Positions 44,370 through 53,684 are shown, counted from the stretch's first letter. The stretch: DNA of 61,548 nt from Terriglobia bacterium (GCA_036496425.1 DASXLG010000277.1:1-61548); one strand, 5' to 3'. The notes: generated by a model from the sequence alone, not told the origin. A program made the numbers and translations.

Positions 44370-46586
44370 TCAACACAACTTCGGTACGACCGGAACTGCA
44401 ACCGTATTCGGCCCGGCCGCGGCAGCCGCGGGGATACTCGTGTCCGGCATCACGCCCGAACCATCCGGTCCCGCAGTGACGCTCACCTGCAACAGTTCCG
44501 GCAACTGCCAACTTTGAAGGGTTATCTCCGATCGATTGTTCGAGTCCACCGGCACGGCTTGATATCCGCCGGATGCGAGCGCCTGGAACAACAGCAATCC
44601 GTTTACTTCCACCACGCCGGCGACCTGGCTGACAATTACTTCGAGCTCCAGACTGCGCACCAGGCGGCCCAACGGCCATCCGGAATTGGCGGCCCCGCCG
44701 GGCGCCAGCGGCCACATGTAATTTCGCAGCGCGAGTTCCACCTGGCTGCTCACCTGGAGGAGATTGAATCCGCTGCGGACTTCGACGGCTGCACTGATCC
44801 CGAGCCCCACATACTCCGTTCCGATCACATACATTTCGGAGCCTACGGGGCGCCTCGGATCGAGATATGCGTATACGCTTTCGAGCAGAGTACGATCTGC
44901 GCGCGGACAGGGTGGCTGAACGCCTTCCTTTTCCGGAATAGTCATGACAGACACGACCCCTGGAAAGTTCAGGTCGCGTGTTTGAGGTTTGAACAAGGGC
45001 AGCACTTCGACTCTGCCGATGGCCGCGCCGGGGGTTTCCATCGCGAGATCCTGATAATCGCTCGCCGTGACCGCACGTTCCTGGTGGCGAAGGCGCGCGG
45101 GCAATCTCTGTTCCGCCTGGTCCAGAGTTTCCGGGTCCGCCCCGCCCGACGCCGCTATGGGTTGTTGTACGGTAAACTTTGTCTGGGTGACGCCATTGGG
45201 ATCTTTCCCGGTGATTTTGTTGAGAGTTGCCGCGGGGACATTCCCCGCTACGCCTCCTCCGGCGCGCATCTGGCGCACGCGGATACGGCGGCCGATCGGC
45301 GGAATCAAACCCTGCATCTGATTTCCGAATGTTACGGTTCCCGCTTCCGGGTCGAGGACGTACGCCGGAATGGGCCCTTGCAACACGGCCAGATCGTCGA
45401 TTGCCTGCCACTGCTGGTATCCAAGCCCGGGCATGTCGACTTCGAGAATGAAGGTAGCCGGATCGATTTGCGTTTGGGTGACGGAGAATACCTGCCCGCC
45501 GGCGCCGCTGCTGACACCGATCACGATCAGGCTGAAGGTCGTGCGCTGATCGATCGCCACGGCATTCACACCGGCCCAACTCAGTGTGAGCGCGCTCTGT
45601 ACGTTGACGCGAATCCAGGCGGCCAGAATGCCGTCGATATTCGGATCGTCGATGCGTGGGGGTTTGGCGCCCACTCCGGCCTGCGAGTCGGTGCGAACAT
45701 CGTTTGCGGGCGCTCCGATATCGGCGCCCTGCGGCAACACCAGCCGCACGACTCCAGGGTTCGTCAAGCCGTTCGTTGTATCCTCAGCGACCGAAAGGGA
45801 GTGGTAGGTTACCGGCTGGCCCGCTGGAGAGTTGCCGCTGATCTGCCACGTTGCCGGCACCGGCGCGAGTGTTCCGGCGCCTGCAAGCGGATCGGCGGCG
45901 GGCAGCGACGGGACGAACCCGAGATTCAGAATCCGCTCGCCGCTTGCGCCACCCAGTGTCGCGCGCACCGCTGCCAGGTTTGCAGGCTTGCCCGCAAGCA
46001 GCGCGAACCAGATACATTGATCCATTGAGCCGTTTTGTACGTCGATGCCGATCGGATCGGCCTGATTTCCCGCGAAGACGGGCATCGTTGTGTAGCCCGA
46101 AGGCACCGCGCTCAGGCTATAAAGCGATTTGAGCCCGGTGAGCAGGGGCAGGGCCGCCGCCTGCTGCGCGGATGTCAGCGGAGCCTTGATGTACGCCTGG
46201 GCCGTGATGGGCAGCACGTCAAGCTCGTTTAATGTCTCGAACGCCGGCGGCCCCTGCACAGAAGCGCCCTGCACCAGAGTGACAGCATTGGTCGCGGAAG
46301 GATCCGCGGATAACGAGAGAATCGAGGCCGCCGCCGCTGCCGGCAGCATAGGCTGTCCCAGCAGCCGCAGAAATGCGATGCGCTGTCTCTCCGGAATCAG
46401 GTTCGCCCGATACAGGATCGTGTCCGCCAGCCACGCAAAGAGCTCGATCAGCGTGCGCCCGGGGTCGCCTGTTTGTGCCGAGGTCCATTCGGGCGTGTGC
46501 GCGGGGATGCTCGTGAGCATCTCCTGTACCAGGTCGTCGTAGGATCGATCGTCTAGAGCAGGTGGTATAAGTGGCACGGCCCTCAC
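44370..46586 (-). CDS. Baseplate wedge protein J-like (Afp11/gp6-like)
   Basis: A 738-residue protein of the 'putative baseplate assembly' family. The N-terminus (LIPPALDDRSYDDLVQEMLT, then PEWTSAQTGDPGRTLIELFA) is diagnostic, and the J-like core follows with ADPETLDQAEQRLPARLRHQ, RAVTASDYQDLAMETPGAAI and GLGISAAVEVRSGFNLLQVS. These proteins form the wedge ring of the baseplate. It starts at GTG 46586, overlapping the gp25-like stop by 4 bp (GTGA). Length matches Afp11-type proteins of 700-1000 residues. Confidence 0.9.
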   Translation of the reverse strand: MRAVPLIPPALDDRSYDDLVQEMLTSIPAHTPEWTSAQTGDPGRTLIELFAWLADTILYRANLIPERQRIAFLRLLGQPMLPAAAAASILSLSADPSATNAVTLVQGASVQGPPAFETLNELDVLPITAQAYIKAPLTSAQQAAALPLLTGLKSLYSLSAVPSGYTTMPVFAGNQADPIGIDVQNGSMDQCIWFALLAGKPANLAAVRATLGGASGERILNLGFVPSLPAADPLAGAGTLAPVPATWQISGNSPAGQPVTYHSLSVAEDTTNGLTNPGVVRLVLPQGADIGAPANDVRTDSQAGVGAKPPRIDDPNIDGILAAWIRVNVQSALTLSWAGVNAVAIDQRTTFSLIVIGVSSGAGGQVFSVTQTQIDPATFILEVDMPGLGYQQWQAIDDLAVLQGPIPAYVLDPEAGTVTFGNQMQGLIPPIGRRIRVRQMRAGGGVAGNVPAATLNKITGKDPNGVTQTKFTVQQPIAASGGADPETLDQAEQRLPARLRHQERAVTASDYQDLAMETPGAAIGRVEVLPLFKPQTRDLNFPGVVSVMTIPEKEGVQPPCPRADRTLLESVYAYLDPRRPVGSEMYVIGTEYVGLGISAAVEVRSGFNLLQVSSQVELALRNYMWPLAPGGAANSGWPLGRLVRSLELEVIVSQVAGVVEVNGLLLFQALASGGYQAVPVDSNNRSEITLQSWQLPELLQVSVTAGPDGSGVMPDTSIPAAAAAGPNTVAVPVVPKLC

Positions 46587-46972
46587 CCAGCTTGCATCGT
46601 CACGCCGACTTGCCGTGACGCGTTAGTACGCAGTTCGCGATAGTGAATTTGGACTGCAATTTCGGCCGGCGCGCCGTCAATCGTGTTTACTTCGACGGCA
46701 TCGACCGTGATCCGGTTTTCATATTGTTGAAGCGCGTCCAGAATGGCGCTCTGAATCTGCCTTCGAATCGCCACTGTGTTGCCTTCATCCAGGAAGTTCT
46801 GCAGACCCGCGCCGAAGAACTGCGCCATCAGCTGTTCACCGGGCCGCGTCGTCAAGATGATGCGGATCGCGTCGCGCACGCTCTGCTCGAGCGTGGGGAA
46901 GATCATGACGCCGTCCACCGGCATGGGCAGAAACGGCCAGCCTATCGGGTCTCGATAGGTATTAGGTGCCAT
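46583..46972 (-). CDS. Baseplate wedge protein, GPW/gp25 family (Afp9-like)
   Basis: A 129-residue gp25-family protein: IGWPFLPMPVDGVMIFPTLE, SVRDAIRIILTTRPGEQLMA, then AIRRQIQSAILDALQQYENR. The motif LTTRPGEQLM with the invariant Arg-Pro-Gly-Glu is the family hallmark; in T4 gp25 and in Afp9 this conserved loop helps start sheath polymerisation. It overlaps its upstream neighbour by 11 bp and its downstream neighbour by 4 bp. Confidence 0.93.
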   Translation of the reverse strand: MAPNTYRDPIGWPFLPMPVDGVMIFPTLEQSVRDAIRIILTTRPGEQLMAQFFGAGLQNFLDEGNTVAIRRQIQSAILDALQQYENRITVDAVEVNTIDGAPAEIAVQIHYRELRTNASRQVGVTMQAG

Positions 46973-48539
46973 CGGTATCTCCTGAATTCGCCGGAGTCGG
47001 CAAAGGAAATGGAATGCAGATTTTGATGAACGGAAGCCAGAAGAAAACGATATTCAGCAGCGTCAGAAAAATATTCAGCACAAAAAACGCGCATATCGTG
47101 ATCAGCGGGATGCTGAATCCGCAGATCCAATTGAGCTGAATCCCTGAATTTGTCGGGGGTGTGCCTGCCGAAAGACCCGAAAGGCTGCTGCCCGACAGGG
47201 CGTTCATCAGCGATGCGGGCACGGTGAATGCGCAATTGGGCTTGGCATTCTTGAGAAAATTGCGATCGGTCGGATCGGGCAGTGGCACCGGCGCCAGCGA
47301 ACGACCTGCGCTTTCGTGCCAGGCGGCGATGCGAAATGGGTCGCTGAACTTGCTCCACACCAGTTCGGACGGGCATTGGGGCGCATGAGGCTTGAGGCGA
47401 AGGAATACACGGATACGATAAAGCCGCGTCGCATCCTGAAAACGGCCGACCGGCGCGGCGACAATGGAACTGCGGTTCTGTAGCAGCGTCGTGATCAGCG
47501 CGAGAATCTTCGCCGCATCGGCTGCAGAGAACGGATCCCAGGCATGCGGCATGGTGATTTGTGGAGCCGGGCCGCCGCTAGCGGGATCGTAGTCGATCAA
47601 AACTGCAGCTGCGTTCTGATAGAACGTACCCATCGGCGTCGCCGAATTTGCTGCGTCGTAGACGTTGAATTGATTCAGTTCGGCAATCAGCGCCTGTGCT
47701 TGAGGCGTGCCCTGAAACGCTCCAGCGACCGTATACAGCAGTCGCAGGGCCGACGAAAACGTCGGGAAGTTATATGCGCCATGCGCCTTCGCGAACTCAT
47801 CCGACATGAACCGGTTGTCGACAGGTTGATCCGCATAAGGCGCCGAATGCGGTACCGCTTGCAGCAAGGTCGGCAGGCTGGTCGAAAGGATATTGGGGTC
47901 ATACTGCGGCGCAGCGGGCTGATTTGTTGTCACATCTGAACTTGCCGTCGGAATAACGGCATAGACAAACGTGCGGCCCGCCGCATCGCAAGCTGCGGGC
48001 GGGGCGACAAACGCCGGTGTGAATACCTCGGTTTGTGCGGCCGCCAGCGTCTGCTGTGCGAGAAGGCTATCCAGCGCGGGCTGGCCCGATTGCAATTGCC
48101 GCCGCTTTGTCGGATCGGGATCCTGCCGTTCCTGCAATTTGTTCAACGCGAGCCACTGAAATTGGCCGTCGGCCGATTTCATCCATGCGGAAGGCGGTGA
48201 CGAAAAATCATCGACGCCGGCTTTGCGAATCACGCGCCGAATCACAACTCCGGCCGATTCGACGCGCTTCGGATCGAGCCGCGGGAACCCGGCGCTGTCG
48301 CATGTTAAATCGAGCAAAGCGAGATGCACGATGCGTTGCACCGGCTGATAAAGCGTTACGGTCGAAGCCGGGGAGGTGGCCAATGTTGTAATCGAGGAAC
48401 CGGCAGTTGGCGCCAGTGCGGAAAGATCCGTCAGGAACCGTGCGGGAAAATCCTCGTCGTTCATCTGCAGCAGCGCGGGCCGGGACTGCGTCACGCCGCT
48501 GAGGGCGATGCCCTGAACACGGATGTCGTGATTTACCAT
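46962..48539 (-). CDS. Baseplate-locus protein with hydrophobic C-terminal tail
   Basis: A 525-residue protein starting MVNHDIRVQGIALSGVTQSR; the frame extends 21 codons upstream, but ATG at 48539 overlaps the spike stop by 7 bp and is the better start. The bulk is soluble with no named domain seen. The last 60 residues hold two or three strongly hydrophobic segments with conserved-looking cysteines and tryptophan (FSIPLITICAFFVLNIFLTL, NIVFFWLPFIKICIPFPLP). It sits between the spike and gp25-like genes. It may anchor the baseplate to a membrane, or be a hydrophobic payload inside the tube; this cannot be decided from sequence. Confidence 0.55.
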   Translation of the reverse strand: MVNHDIRVQGIALSGVTQSRPALLQMNDEDFPARFLTDLSALAPTAGSSITTLATSPASTVTLYQPVQRIVHLALLDLTCDSAGFPRLDPKRVESAGVVIRRVIRKAGVDDFSSPPSAWMKSADGQFQWLALNKLQERQDPDPTKRRQLQSGQPALDSLLAQQTLAAAQTEVFTPAFVAPPAACDAAGRTFVYAVIPTASSDVTTNQPAAPQYDPNILSTSLPTLLQAVPHSAPYADQPVDNRFMSDEFAKAHGAYNFPTFSSALRLLYTVAGAFQGTPQAQALIAELNQFNVYDAANSATPMGTFYQNAAAVLIDYDPASGGPAPQITMPHAWDPFSAADAAKILALITTLLQNRSSIVAAPVGRFQDATRLYRIRVFLRLKPHAPQCPSELVWSKFSDPFRIAAWHESAGRSLAPVPLPDPTDRNFLKNAKPNCAFTVPASLMNALSGSSLSGLSAGTPPTNSGIQLNWICGFSIPLITICAFFVLNIFLTLLNIVFFWLPFIKICIPFPLPTPANSGDTDGT

Positions 48540-49237
48540 ACGTTCCCTGCTCCCGGGGTGTAGGTTGTCGCGACCACCGTCGTGGCCTGCAGGACCTGGC
48601 ACTGCACGATGCCGCTGAACGTGCTCATGGCGGCCGAAACGGTTACGGTCGGAGCAGTAACATCGACCTCGCTTGCGGCGGTGATCTGCACTGTGCCGGT
48701 CGGGGCGTTGATCGTGACCCCGCTTGTGTCGATTTTGACGGATGTCTGTTCGGAATTGGTGAATTCGATCGACCCGCCACCGCTGTCGGTCATCGTTCCC
48801 GTCAGACCGCCCGGCGTCGAGAATGTGATCGTCGGCTCGCCGGAGCTTTCTTCGACAATAGCGATGCGGGTTCCGGCCTTACCGGTAATGGTCCACCGGT
48901 CCACCGAATTGCCGGAACCGCCTAGCGTTTCGGGGGCGGAATCCTGCCCGTTCCACAGACTTCCAACGACGATCGGAAATCGGGGATCGCCGGACAGAAA
49001 TACGACAACGACTTCGTCGCCGACATCGGGGATGAAGAATCCGCCGCGATTGCCGCCCGCAAAAGGCACTGCGACGCGCGCCCACACCGGCGCGTCCTGA
49101 TCATCGACGCCATCGGTGTTGTAGATGCGCACTTGTACGCGATTACGCGACGCGGGATCGTTCACATTGACCACGGTCGCGAGAAATGCGGCCGATCCCA
49201 ACATTTGCACTGAATTGTCGCGCACCAGAAAACTCAT
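48533..49237 (-). CDS. Spike protein, gp5/VgrG C-terminal-like
   Basis: A 234-residue protein with the OB-fold of phage baseplate assembly protein V and gp5 in residues about 15-95 (FLATVVNVNDPASRNRVQVR, PVWARVAVPFAGGNRGGFFI, PDVGDEVVVVFLSGDPRFPI, VVGSLWNGQD). The C-terminal half is a repetitive beta-helix-like stretch rich in Val, Thr and Ser. In Afp8 and VgrG this part is fused to the hub; here hub and spike are separate genes overlapping by 4 bp (ATGA). No PAAR tip gene is found in the locus. Confidence 0.9.
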   Translation of the reverse strand: MSFLVRDNSVQMLGSAAFLATVVNVNDPASRNRVQVRIYNTDGVDDQDAPVWARVAVPFAGGNRGGFFIPDVGDEVVVVFLSGDPRFPIVVGSLWNGQDSAPETLGGSGNSVDRWTITGKAGTRIAIVEESSGEPTITFSTPGGLTGTMTDSGGGSIEFTNSEQTSVKIDTSGVTINAPTGTVQITAASEVDVTAPTVTVSAAMSTFSGIVQCQVLQATTVVATTYTPGAGNVW

Positions 49238-50322
49238 GATGCGTTCCCCAGATACGCGCCTTCGGCCGTGAATTCAGTTTCGTAGCCTTTGTCCGTATCC
49301 CAACGATGGATTGCCGAAGTGACGTAGTAATAATTCGAGAAGCGAGGCCCCAGTCCAGTCAGGTTGAGCCAGGTGCCGACACGCAGTCCGGGATTTCCTT
49401 CCGCACATCCATGCGCCACCACGAATCTGCGCAGCCGCTGCACAAATTCGGCATCGGCCAGCGCCTGCGCCTCGGATTGGTCTGAATTGGCGAATTGTCC
49501 GGCCTGTTCCGATCGTTCGCTGAGCGCTTGCGTCAGCCAATCCTTGCCGGTTTGACCGGAACCCAGGCCGAAATCCGACGATTGGCTGGTGGCAGAAATG
49601 GTTTGTCCCTGCTGGAAATCCCAGCCGGTCACCGTGACTTGTGTGACCTGATGCGCCAGGTCTGCCAGCACGCGCACCTCTCGTAACTGGCTGTTCATGT
49701 CGAGTTGAAGCGACGTGCGCTGCACCTGGCTGCGTGGAGACGCGTGCAGTTCGTCGCCCACGACCTGCAGGTCTGCGTCGTAGCGGGCCAGCAGACGGCG
49801 CAGAAATCCGAGATCGGTTTCATTGAACTGCTGCTCGGTGCCGACACCGGCATCGAGACCGTTAACCTGCGGCGTCAGGCCGAGACCATTTGCGACTTGC
49901 GTCACGATATCGCCAAGCGTGGAAACATCCCAGGTCTTGGTGCGCCGTTTCATGCGCGCGCCTTGCAATGAATCCTCGGAGAGCACCACGAGTTCCGGCG
50001 GCCCGCTGCGCGGAAAGCGTCCCTCAAGCGCAGTGATTTTGCCGCGGAAGATTTCGGTGGGCGAATTGACGTTGCCCGCAAAAACCTTGAGCTGCGTTCC
50101 CAGCTTTAAAATCTGTCCGTCCTCGAACGCCAGATCGGCAAGCCCGCCCTGAAAAGATCCGAAATTACTCAGGCGCAACTCGAGCGACGACATCCCGCCT
50201 TCCCGCTCGCGCATTTCCATGCCGAGAAGTTGATTGGCGATGACGTCATTGAATTGCCCATCCACCTGGACAGTGGGTATGGCGCTATAAACTGCGTCCT
50301 GAGTGAGCGCTTGTTCGGGCAT
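49234..50322 (-). CDS. Hub protein, phage late control D / gp27-like
   Basis: A 362-residue protein of the phage gpD family: VDGQFNDVIANQLLGMEMRE, GDELHASPRSQVQRTS, and FNETDLGFLRRLLARYDADL, which is the typical core. It forms the trimeric hub between tube and spike and corresponds to the N-terminal half of Afp8/VgrG. It starts 3 bp after the small DUF5908 gene. Together with the next gene it makes a split VgrG. Confidence 0.88.
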   Translation of the reverse strand: MPEQALTQDAVYSAIPTVQVDGQFNDVIANQLLGMEMREREGGMSSLELRLSNFGSFQGGLADLAFEDGQILKLGTQLKVFAGNVNSPTEIFRGKITALEGRFPRSGPPELVVLSEDSLQGARMKRRTKTWDVSTLGDIVTQVANGLGLTPQVNGLDAGVGTEQQFNETDLGFLRRLLARYDADLQVVGDELHASPRSQVQRTSLQLDMNSQLREVRVLADLAHQVTQVTVTGWDFQQGQTISATSQSSDFGLGSGQTGKDWLTQALSERSEQAGQFANSDQSEAQALADAEFVQRLRRFVVAHGCAEGNPGLRVGTWLNLTGLGPRFSNYYYVTSAIHRWDTDKGYETEFTAEGAYLGNAS

Positions 50323-50325
50323 GGC

Positions 50326-50484
50326 CTATTCCGTTGTTAACCTCTGCGAGCGTTCGGAGAGCATCGCCATCTGTTGCCGCAGATCGACCGGTTCTTTCGC
50401 TGAAGCCGCCGCGGGGGCCTGGGCAGCCGAAGCGGTTCCGCCGCTTTTTACATCAATTTCCATGTCGTCGATCGTTACTGCCAT
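50326..50484 (-). CDS. Small DUF5908-type protein (Afp6-like)
   Basis: A 52-residue ORF reading MAVTIDDMEIDVKSGG at the start and RQQMAMLSERSQRLTTE at the end, with an Ala-rich middle. Small proteins with this layout stand between the tube adaptor and the hub in eCIS loci and are called DUF5908 (Afp6). AAGGAG lies about six bases upstream of the ATG and the stop is 3 bp before the hub gene start, so it is surely translated. The function is unknown, possibly a chaperone or baseplate accessory. Confidence 0.75.
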   Translation of the reverse strand: MAVTIDDMEIDVKSGGTASAAQAPAAASAKEPVDLRQQMAMLSERSQRLTTE

Positions 50485-50514
50485 CGCGCGCTCCTTAATT
50501 TCGTGGTCACAAAT

Positions 50515-51606
50515 TTAGTCGTCATCGAAAACCAGGCGGTCGCTGAAATTGAATGACGTTCCGACGTCTGTGGAGAAGCCCGAGCCAGCATTCGCCGCGC
50601 CGCCCAGGCTGAAGCTGGCGTTCACGCCGGTAGAAACGTCGGTGCTGACAGTTGCCGGAAGCATTCGCAGTGGATTCAGTCCCGTTGTCGTACTCATGGT
50701 TGCGCGGCCGACTTCAAGTCCAGCGAATGCGTTTGCGGTTGCGGGAATGCCTGCTGATGCCGGGCCGCCGAACAACGCGCCTCCGCCCACGCCCGCCGAG
50801 ATTTGTAAACTGGCCGTCGCAGCGACTCCTGCGCCCGCTCCCAGCGACAGGCCTCCTCCTGCGCTTCCGCCGATCGATAAGCCGGCGCCCGCACTTGCCG
50901 ATGCAGATGCCGAGGCCGAAAAGTCCGCTGCCGCGTTCAGTTGAATGCCGGCGCTGACATTCAAGGACGCACCGGCAGTGAAGCGCAGACTGTCGAGTCC
51001 GTTGTCGGCGCCAAGTTGCCGGGCCGCATCCGGATCGCCTCCCAAGGTCGACAAAGACGTAAGATTGTTATTGCGACCGGTCGGGACAACACTGCCGGGA
51101 GTGCCAAGGGTACCGGCGACTTTAGCCTTTGAAAACTTGGCACCCTCGTCGAACACGTGATCCTGCCGGGCCAGACCGATGCTGACCAATGCCCGCAGCG
51201 GCACGCCGTCGGCGGAAAAGAAATCGATCGTCTCTTTAAAGCTCTCCATGATGCCCTTGAATTCATACGAGCCCCATTGGAAACTCAGTACCGGTTGCGC
51301 CTGCGCGTTCCCGCTGCTCTGATTTTTTCCGGCGTTTGCCGATGCCTGCATAAACATGGCGACTTTGTTCGTTGTCTGGCGCACGTCCACACCGGTGCCA
51401 GTCGTGTCAAATTGCAGATCCATCGTCAGTTTGCCTGAGAACTGCGCGGCGAATTGCCGCCGCTTCGGGTCGGCGGCCTGCTGTTTGGTCGAATTCTCGA
51501 TCGTATAGACGAGCGAAGCCGGATTGAAGTGCACTGTGACTTCGGTTCGGTCCGGACCGAGAGACTTCAGTTTTGCTTTCTGGGTAACAGGAATCGGGTT
51601 ATCCAT
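50515..51606 (-). CDS. CIS tube / LysM-type adaptor (Afp7-like) with Ala/Gly-rich extension
   Basis: A 363-residue protein. Residues 1-165 fit the contractile-injection-system tube protein domain of Afp7/Pvc7: TVHFNPASLVYTIENSTK, PVLSFQWGSYEFKGIMESFK, then FFSADGVPLRALVSIGLARQ. Where Afp7 proteins carry a LysM domain, this one instead has about 150 residues of Ala, Gly and Ser (SASASASAGAGLSIGGSAGG, then further GGG-rich stretches). The end is MLPATVSTDVSTGVNASFSL. The replaced LysM region is unusual. It lies between tube 2 and the small Afp6-like gene, at the standard place. Confidence 0.85.
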   Translation of the reverse strand: MDNPIPVTQKAKLKSLGPDRTEVTVHFNPASLVYTIENSTKQQAADPKRRQFAAQFSGKLTMDLQFDTTGTGVDVRQTTNKVAMFMQASANAGKNQSSGNAQAQPVLSFQWGSYEFKGIMESFKETIDFFSADGVPLRALVSIGLARQDHVFDEGAKFSKAKVAGTLGTPGSVVPTGRNNNLTSLSTLGGDPDAARQLGADNGLDSLRFTAGASLNVSAGIQLNAAADFSASASASASAGAGLSIGGSAGGGLSLGAGAGVAATASLQISAGVGGGALFGGPASAGIPATANAFAGLEVGRATMSTTTGLNPLRMLPATVSTDVSTGVNASFSLGGAANAGSGFSTDVGTSFNFSDRLVFDDD

Positions 51607-51612
51607 AAGTGT

Positions 51613-52086
51613 TCACTTCACGGGAACCGCAGACAGCCCCTCATGCACGAGGTGCAGTTCCTCGATTCCAACTTCGGTTCCTTTTGAGTTCAAGTCTGCA
51701 AACTTGAATTTGGTGGGCATCGCGCGATCGAGCTGCCAACCGATCAAAGGTTTTCCCTTGCCATCCAACAGCGTGATGGTCACCTGCAAGCGCGCGGCAT
51801 ATTTCCCGGCGCTGATCGTATTAAAAACCTGCCAGAGATTCCGATTGGTGCTGACGCCGCGCTTCAGTACGACGGTGGCGAAAGTGATCGGGCCTGCGCG
51901 CTGAGGAACGCCGTAGTTCGTGCCACCCTCCTTGATTGCCTTGGCTTCCATGGTCGCTTCAAGTCCTGTGCACTCGGCGAAGGCGCCCTTGCAAATGTTG
52001 ACGGGGCCACCGGGCTTCGTCGAACCGACCGACTCGGACTTGAAGTCCACTTGAAAGTTGAAAATGTTCAAGGGAACCAGCGGCAT
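51613..52086 (-). CDS. Inner tube protein 2 (T4 gp19-like)
   Basis: A 157-residue T4 gp19-type tube protein: PLNIFNFQVDFKSESVG, FAECTGLEATMEAKAIKEGG, PITFATVVLKRGVSTNRNLW, then GWQLDRAMPTKFKFADLNSK and IEELHLVHEGLSAV. Such proteins stack as hexamers to make the tube or the tube initiator near the baseplate (Afp5). It shares its first base with the last base of the sheath 2 gene and is followed at 6 bp by the CIS adaptor. Confidence 0.92.
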   Translation of the reverse strand: MPLVPLNIFNFQVDFKSESVGSTKPGGPVNICKGAFAECTGLEATMEAKAIKEGGTNYGVPQRAGPITFATVVLKRGVSTNRNLWQVFNTISAGKYAARLQVTITLLDGKGKPLIGWQLDRAMPTKFKFADLNSKGTEVGIEELHLVHEGLSAVPVK

Positions 52087-53684
52087 CAGCTTATCTCCTG
52101 CAAGACGACATTTGCCTGTGAACTGGTGCCGCTGGTTTCGAGGGCAAGCGTCACGCGAATCAACTCGATGGTCGAGGCGGCATTGAACGTCACCAGGGCG
52201 ACCAGCCTTCCGTTATCGAGATCGTTCTGTGTCATTGTGCTGCTGTCGCAGCGAACCGAAAACGCATCCTGAATCGTTGCGCCGTCCAGCGCGTTCAACT
52301 GCCACAGCCGCGTCATGAGCTGGAGCAGGAAACTTTGCACGCGCGCCCATAACAAAGGGCCGTTCGCTTGAAAAACAATCTGCTCGCCGAGCGTGCGCGA
52401 GGCGCGGAGAATCACCGCGACCAGCCGATGAATGCGGCCCGGCCGGTAACTTTCGCCTGCATAGGCCGTCACGTCCGAAAGCAAGGCAAGCCCGCTTGGC
52501 GAGGGCCCGAAGAGGCTGATGCGTTCGACCAGCGGCTTGGTTGAATTGTCACCCCACACCAGCGGCGTGGCGGATACTCGTGTTTCCTGGGCGGGCAGGA
52601 TGGCGGAGACATCGTAGATTTCCGACGGTTGTATTCTGACCGCGCTCGTGAAGGTTCCTCGGGTGAGCGCATTGCGCGCCAGAATGCCCACGAGCGCGCC
52701 GTCCGGCGATTCCAGTTCTTCGAGGAGGACCTGAGAACTGGTTGTCTTCAGCCATGGGTAAGCGAGTTGCAAAAATGCGCTGGAGATTCCGATGTCGAGA
52801 CCGGTTTCACCGTCGCCCGCCGGCTCGGGCATCACGGCGGCGATGACACCATGGATGTCCTGAGTAAGGCTGGCCGACGGATTCTCCTGCGCAGCCGCGA
52901 CGCCGGTGTCTTGCGGCATCGGGAACGCGGCGACCAGCAACATTTCGCGCAGCTGGCCTTGCGAAAGAAATTGCAGAACCGACTGCACAGCCAGCGCCCA
53001 GCGCGTGTAGTCGTCCAGTGTGAGACGCGGAGCGGCAGCGTTATATTGAAGCGGCGGTGTAACCGTGACGTCTTCGTTCGAGCATTCCTCGAATTGAACC
53101 GGGCCTGCTGGGGAGACCGGCTCCTGACCCTGTGCGCCGGCCGGCGCGGATGCGCTCAACACGGGCAGATCGGGAATTGCAAGGAAGGAAACATCCGGCA
53201 GGCCGGATAAGTGTCCGGCGCCGTGCCAGCTTCGCTGATCGTCCAGTTCGGCGCCCGTAGTGGGGAGCAGAACGCTGAGCGTTGCCGCTTTCATCGCTGG
53301 CGTATCCGACGGAGCGACGGGATCGCCCATCCGAACGATGTAGCAGCGCTTGCCTCCTTGCGCGAAAAACGTCCGTACCGATGCCGCGAGATAATCCGTT
53401 CCGAAACTCGCCGTGCTGCCGCCGGCGTCGAACAACGACGTAAATGCCAGGTAACTTTCGATTGGAATGGGAACATCGAAAATGGGGGAAAGCGAGCGGG
53501 CGAACGGCCCGGTCACCCAGCCCTGCAGGTTCAGCCAGTCCATGATTGCTGGAGGAATCGCCTGGGCCGCGGGAATTGTCGTACCCGGCAGATAGCGCGC
53601 GAGCCCGACAAAACAAGCGACGTCGGCGCGCGCCGGATCCACCTGTGCGATGGGGCGTTCTTTTTCGAATACGATTCGGCTCAT
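52086..53684 (-). CDS. Sheath protein 2
   Basis: A 532-residue contractile sheath protein, shorter and more divergent than sheath 1. The N-terminus is MSRIVFEKERPIAQVDPARA rather than the PGVYxEE type. The C-terminal sheath domain is clear: FQANGPLLWARVQSFLLQLM, ATIQDAFSVRCDSSTMTQND and LDNGRLVALVTFNAASTIEL. An odd Ala/Pro/Gly loop near residue 180 (SAPAGAQGQEPVSPAGP) may be a surface insert. Multiple sheath paralogues are normal in eCIS, where variants cap the ends or mix along the shaft. Confidence 0.9.
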   Translation of the reverse strand: MSRIVFEKERPIAQVDPARADVACFVGLARYLPGTTIPAAQAIPPAIMDWLNLQGWVTGPFARSLSPIFDVPIPIESYLAFTSLFDAGGSTASFGTDYLAASVRTFFAQGGKRCYIVRMGDPVAPSDTPAMKAATLSVLLPTTGAELDDQRSWHGAGHLSGLPDVSFLAIPDLPVLSASAPAGAQGQEPVSPAGPVQFEECSNEDVTVTPPLQYNAAAPRLTLDDYTRWALAVQSVLQFLSQGQLREMLLVAAFPMPQDTGVAAAQENPSASLTQDIHGVIAAVMPEPAGDGETGLDIGISSAFLQLAYPWLKTTSSQVLLEELESPDGALVGILARNALTRGTFTSAVRIQPSEIYDVSAILPAQETRVSATPLVWGDNSTKPLVERISLFGPSPSGLALLSDVTAYAGESYRPGRIHRLVAVILRASRTLGEQIVFQANGPLLWARVQSFLLQLMTRLWQLNALDGATIQDAFSVRCDSSTMTQNDLDNGRLVALVTFNAASTIELIRVTLALETSGTSSQANVVLQEIS

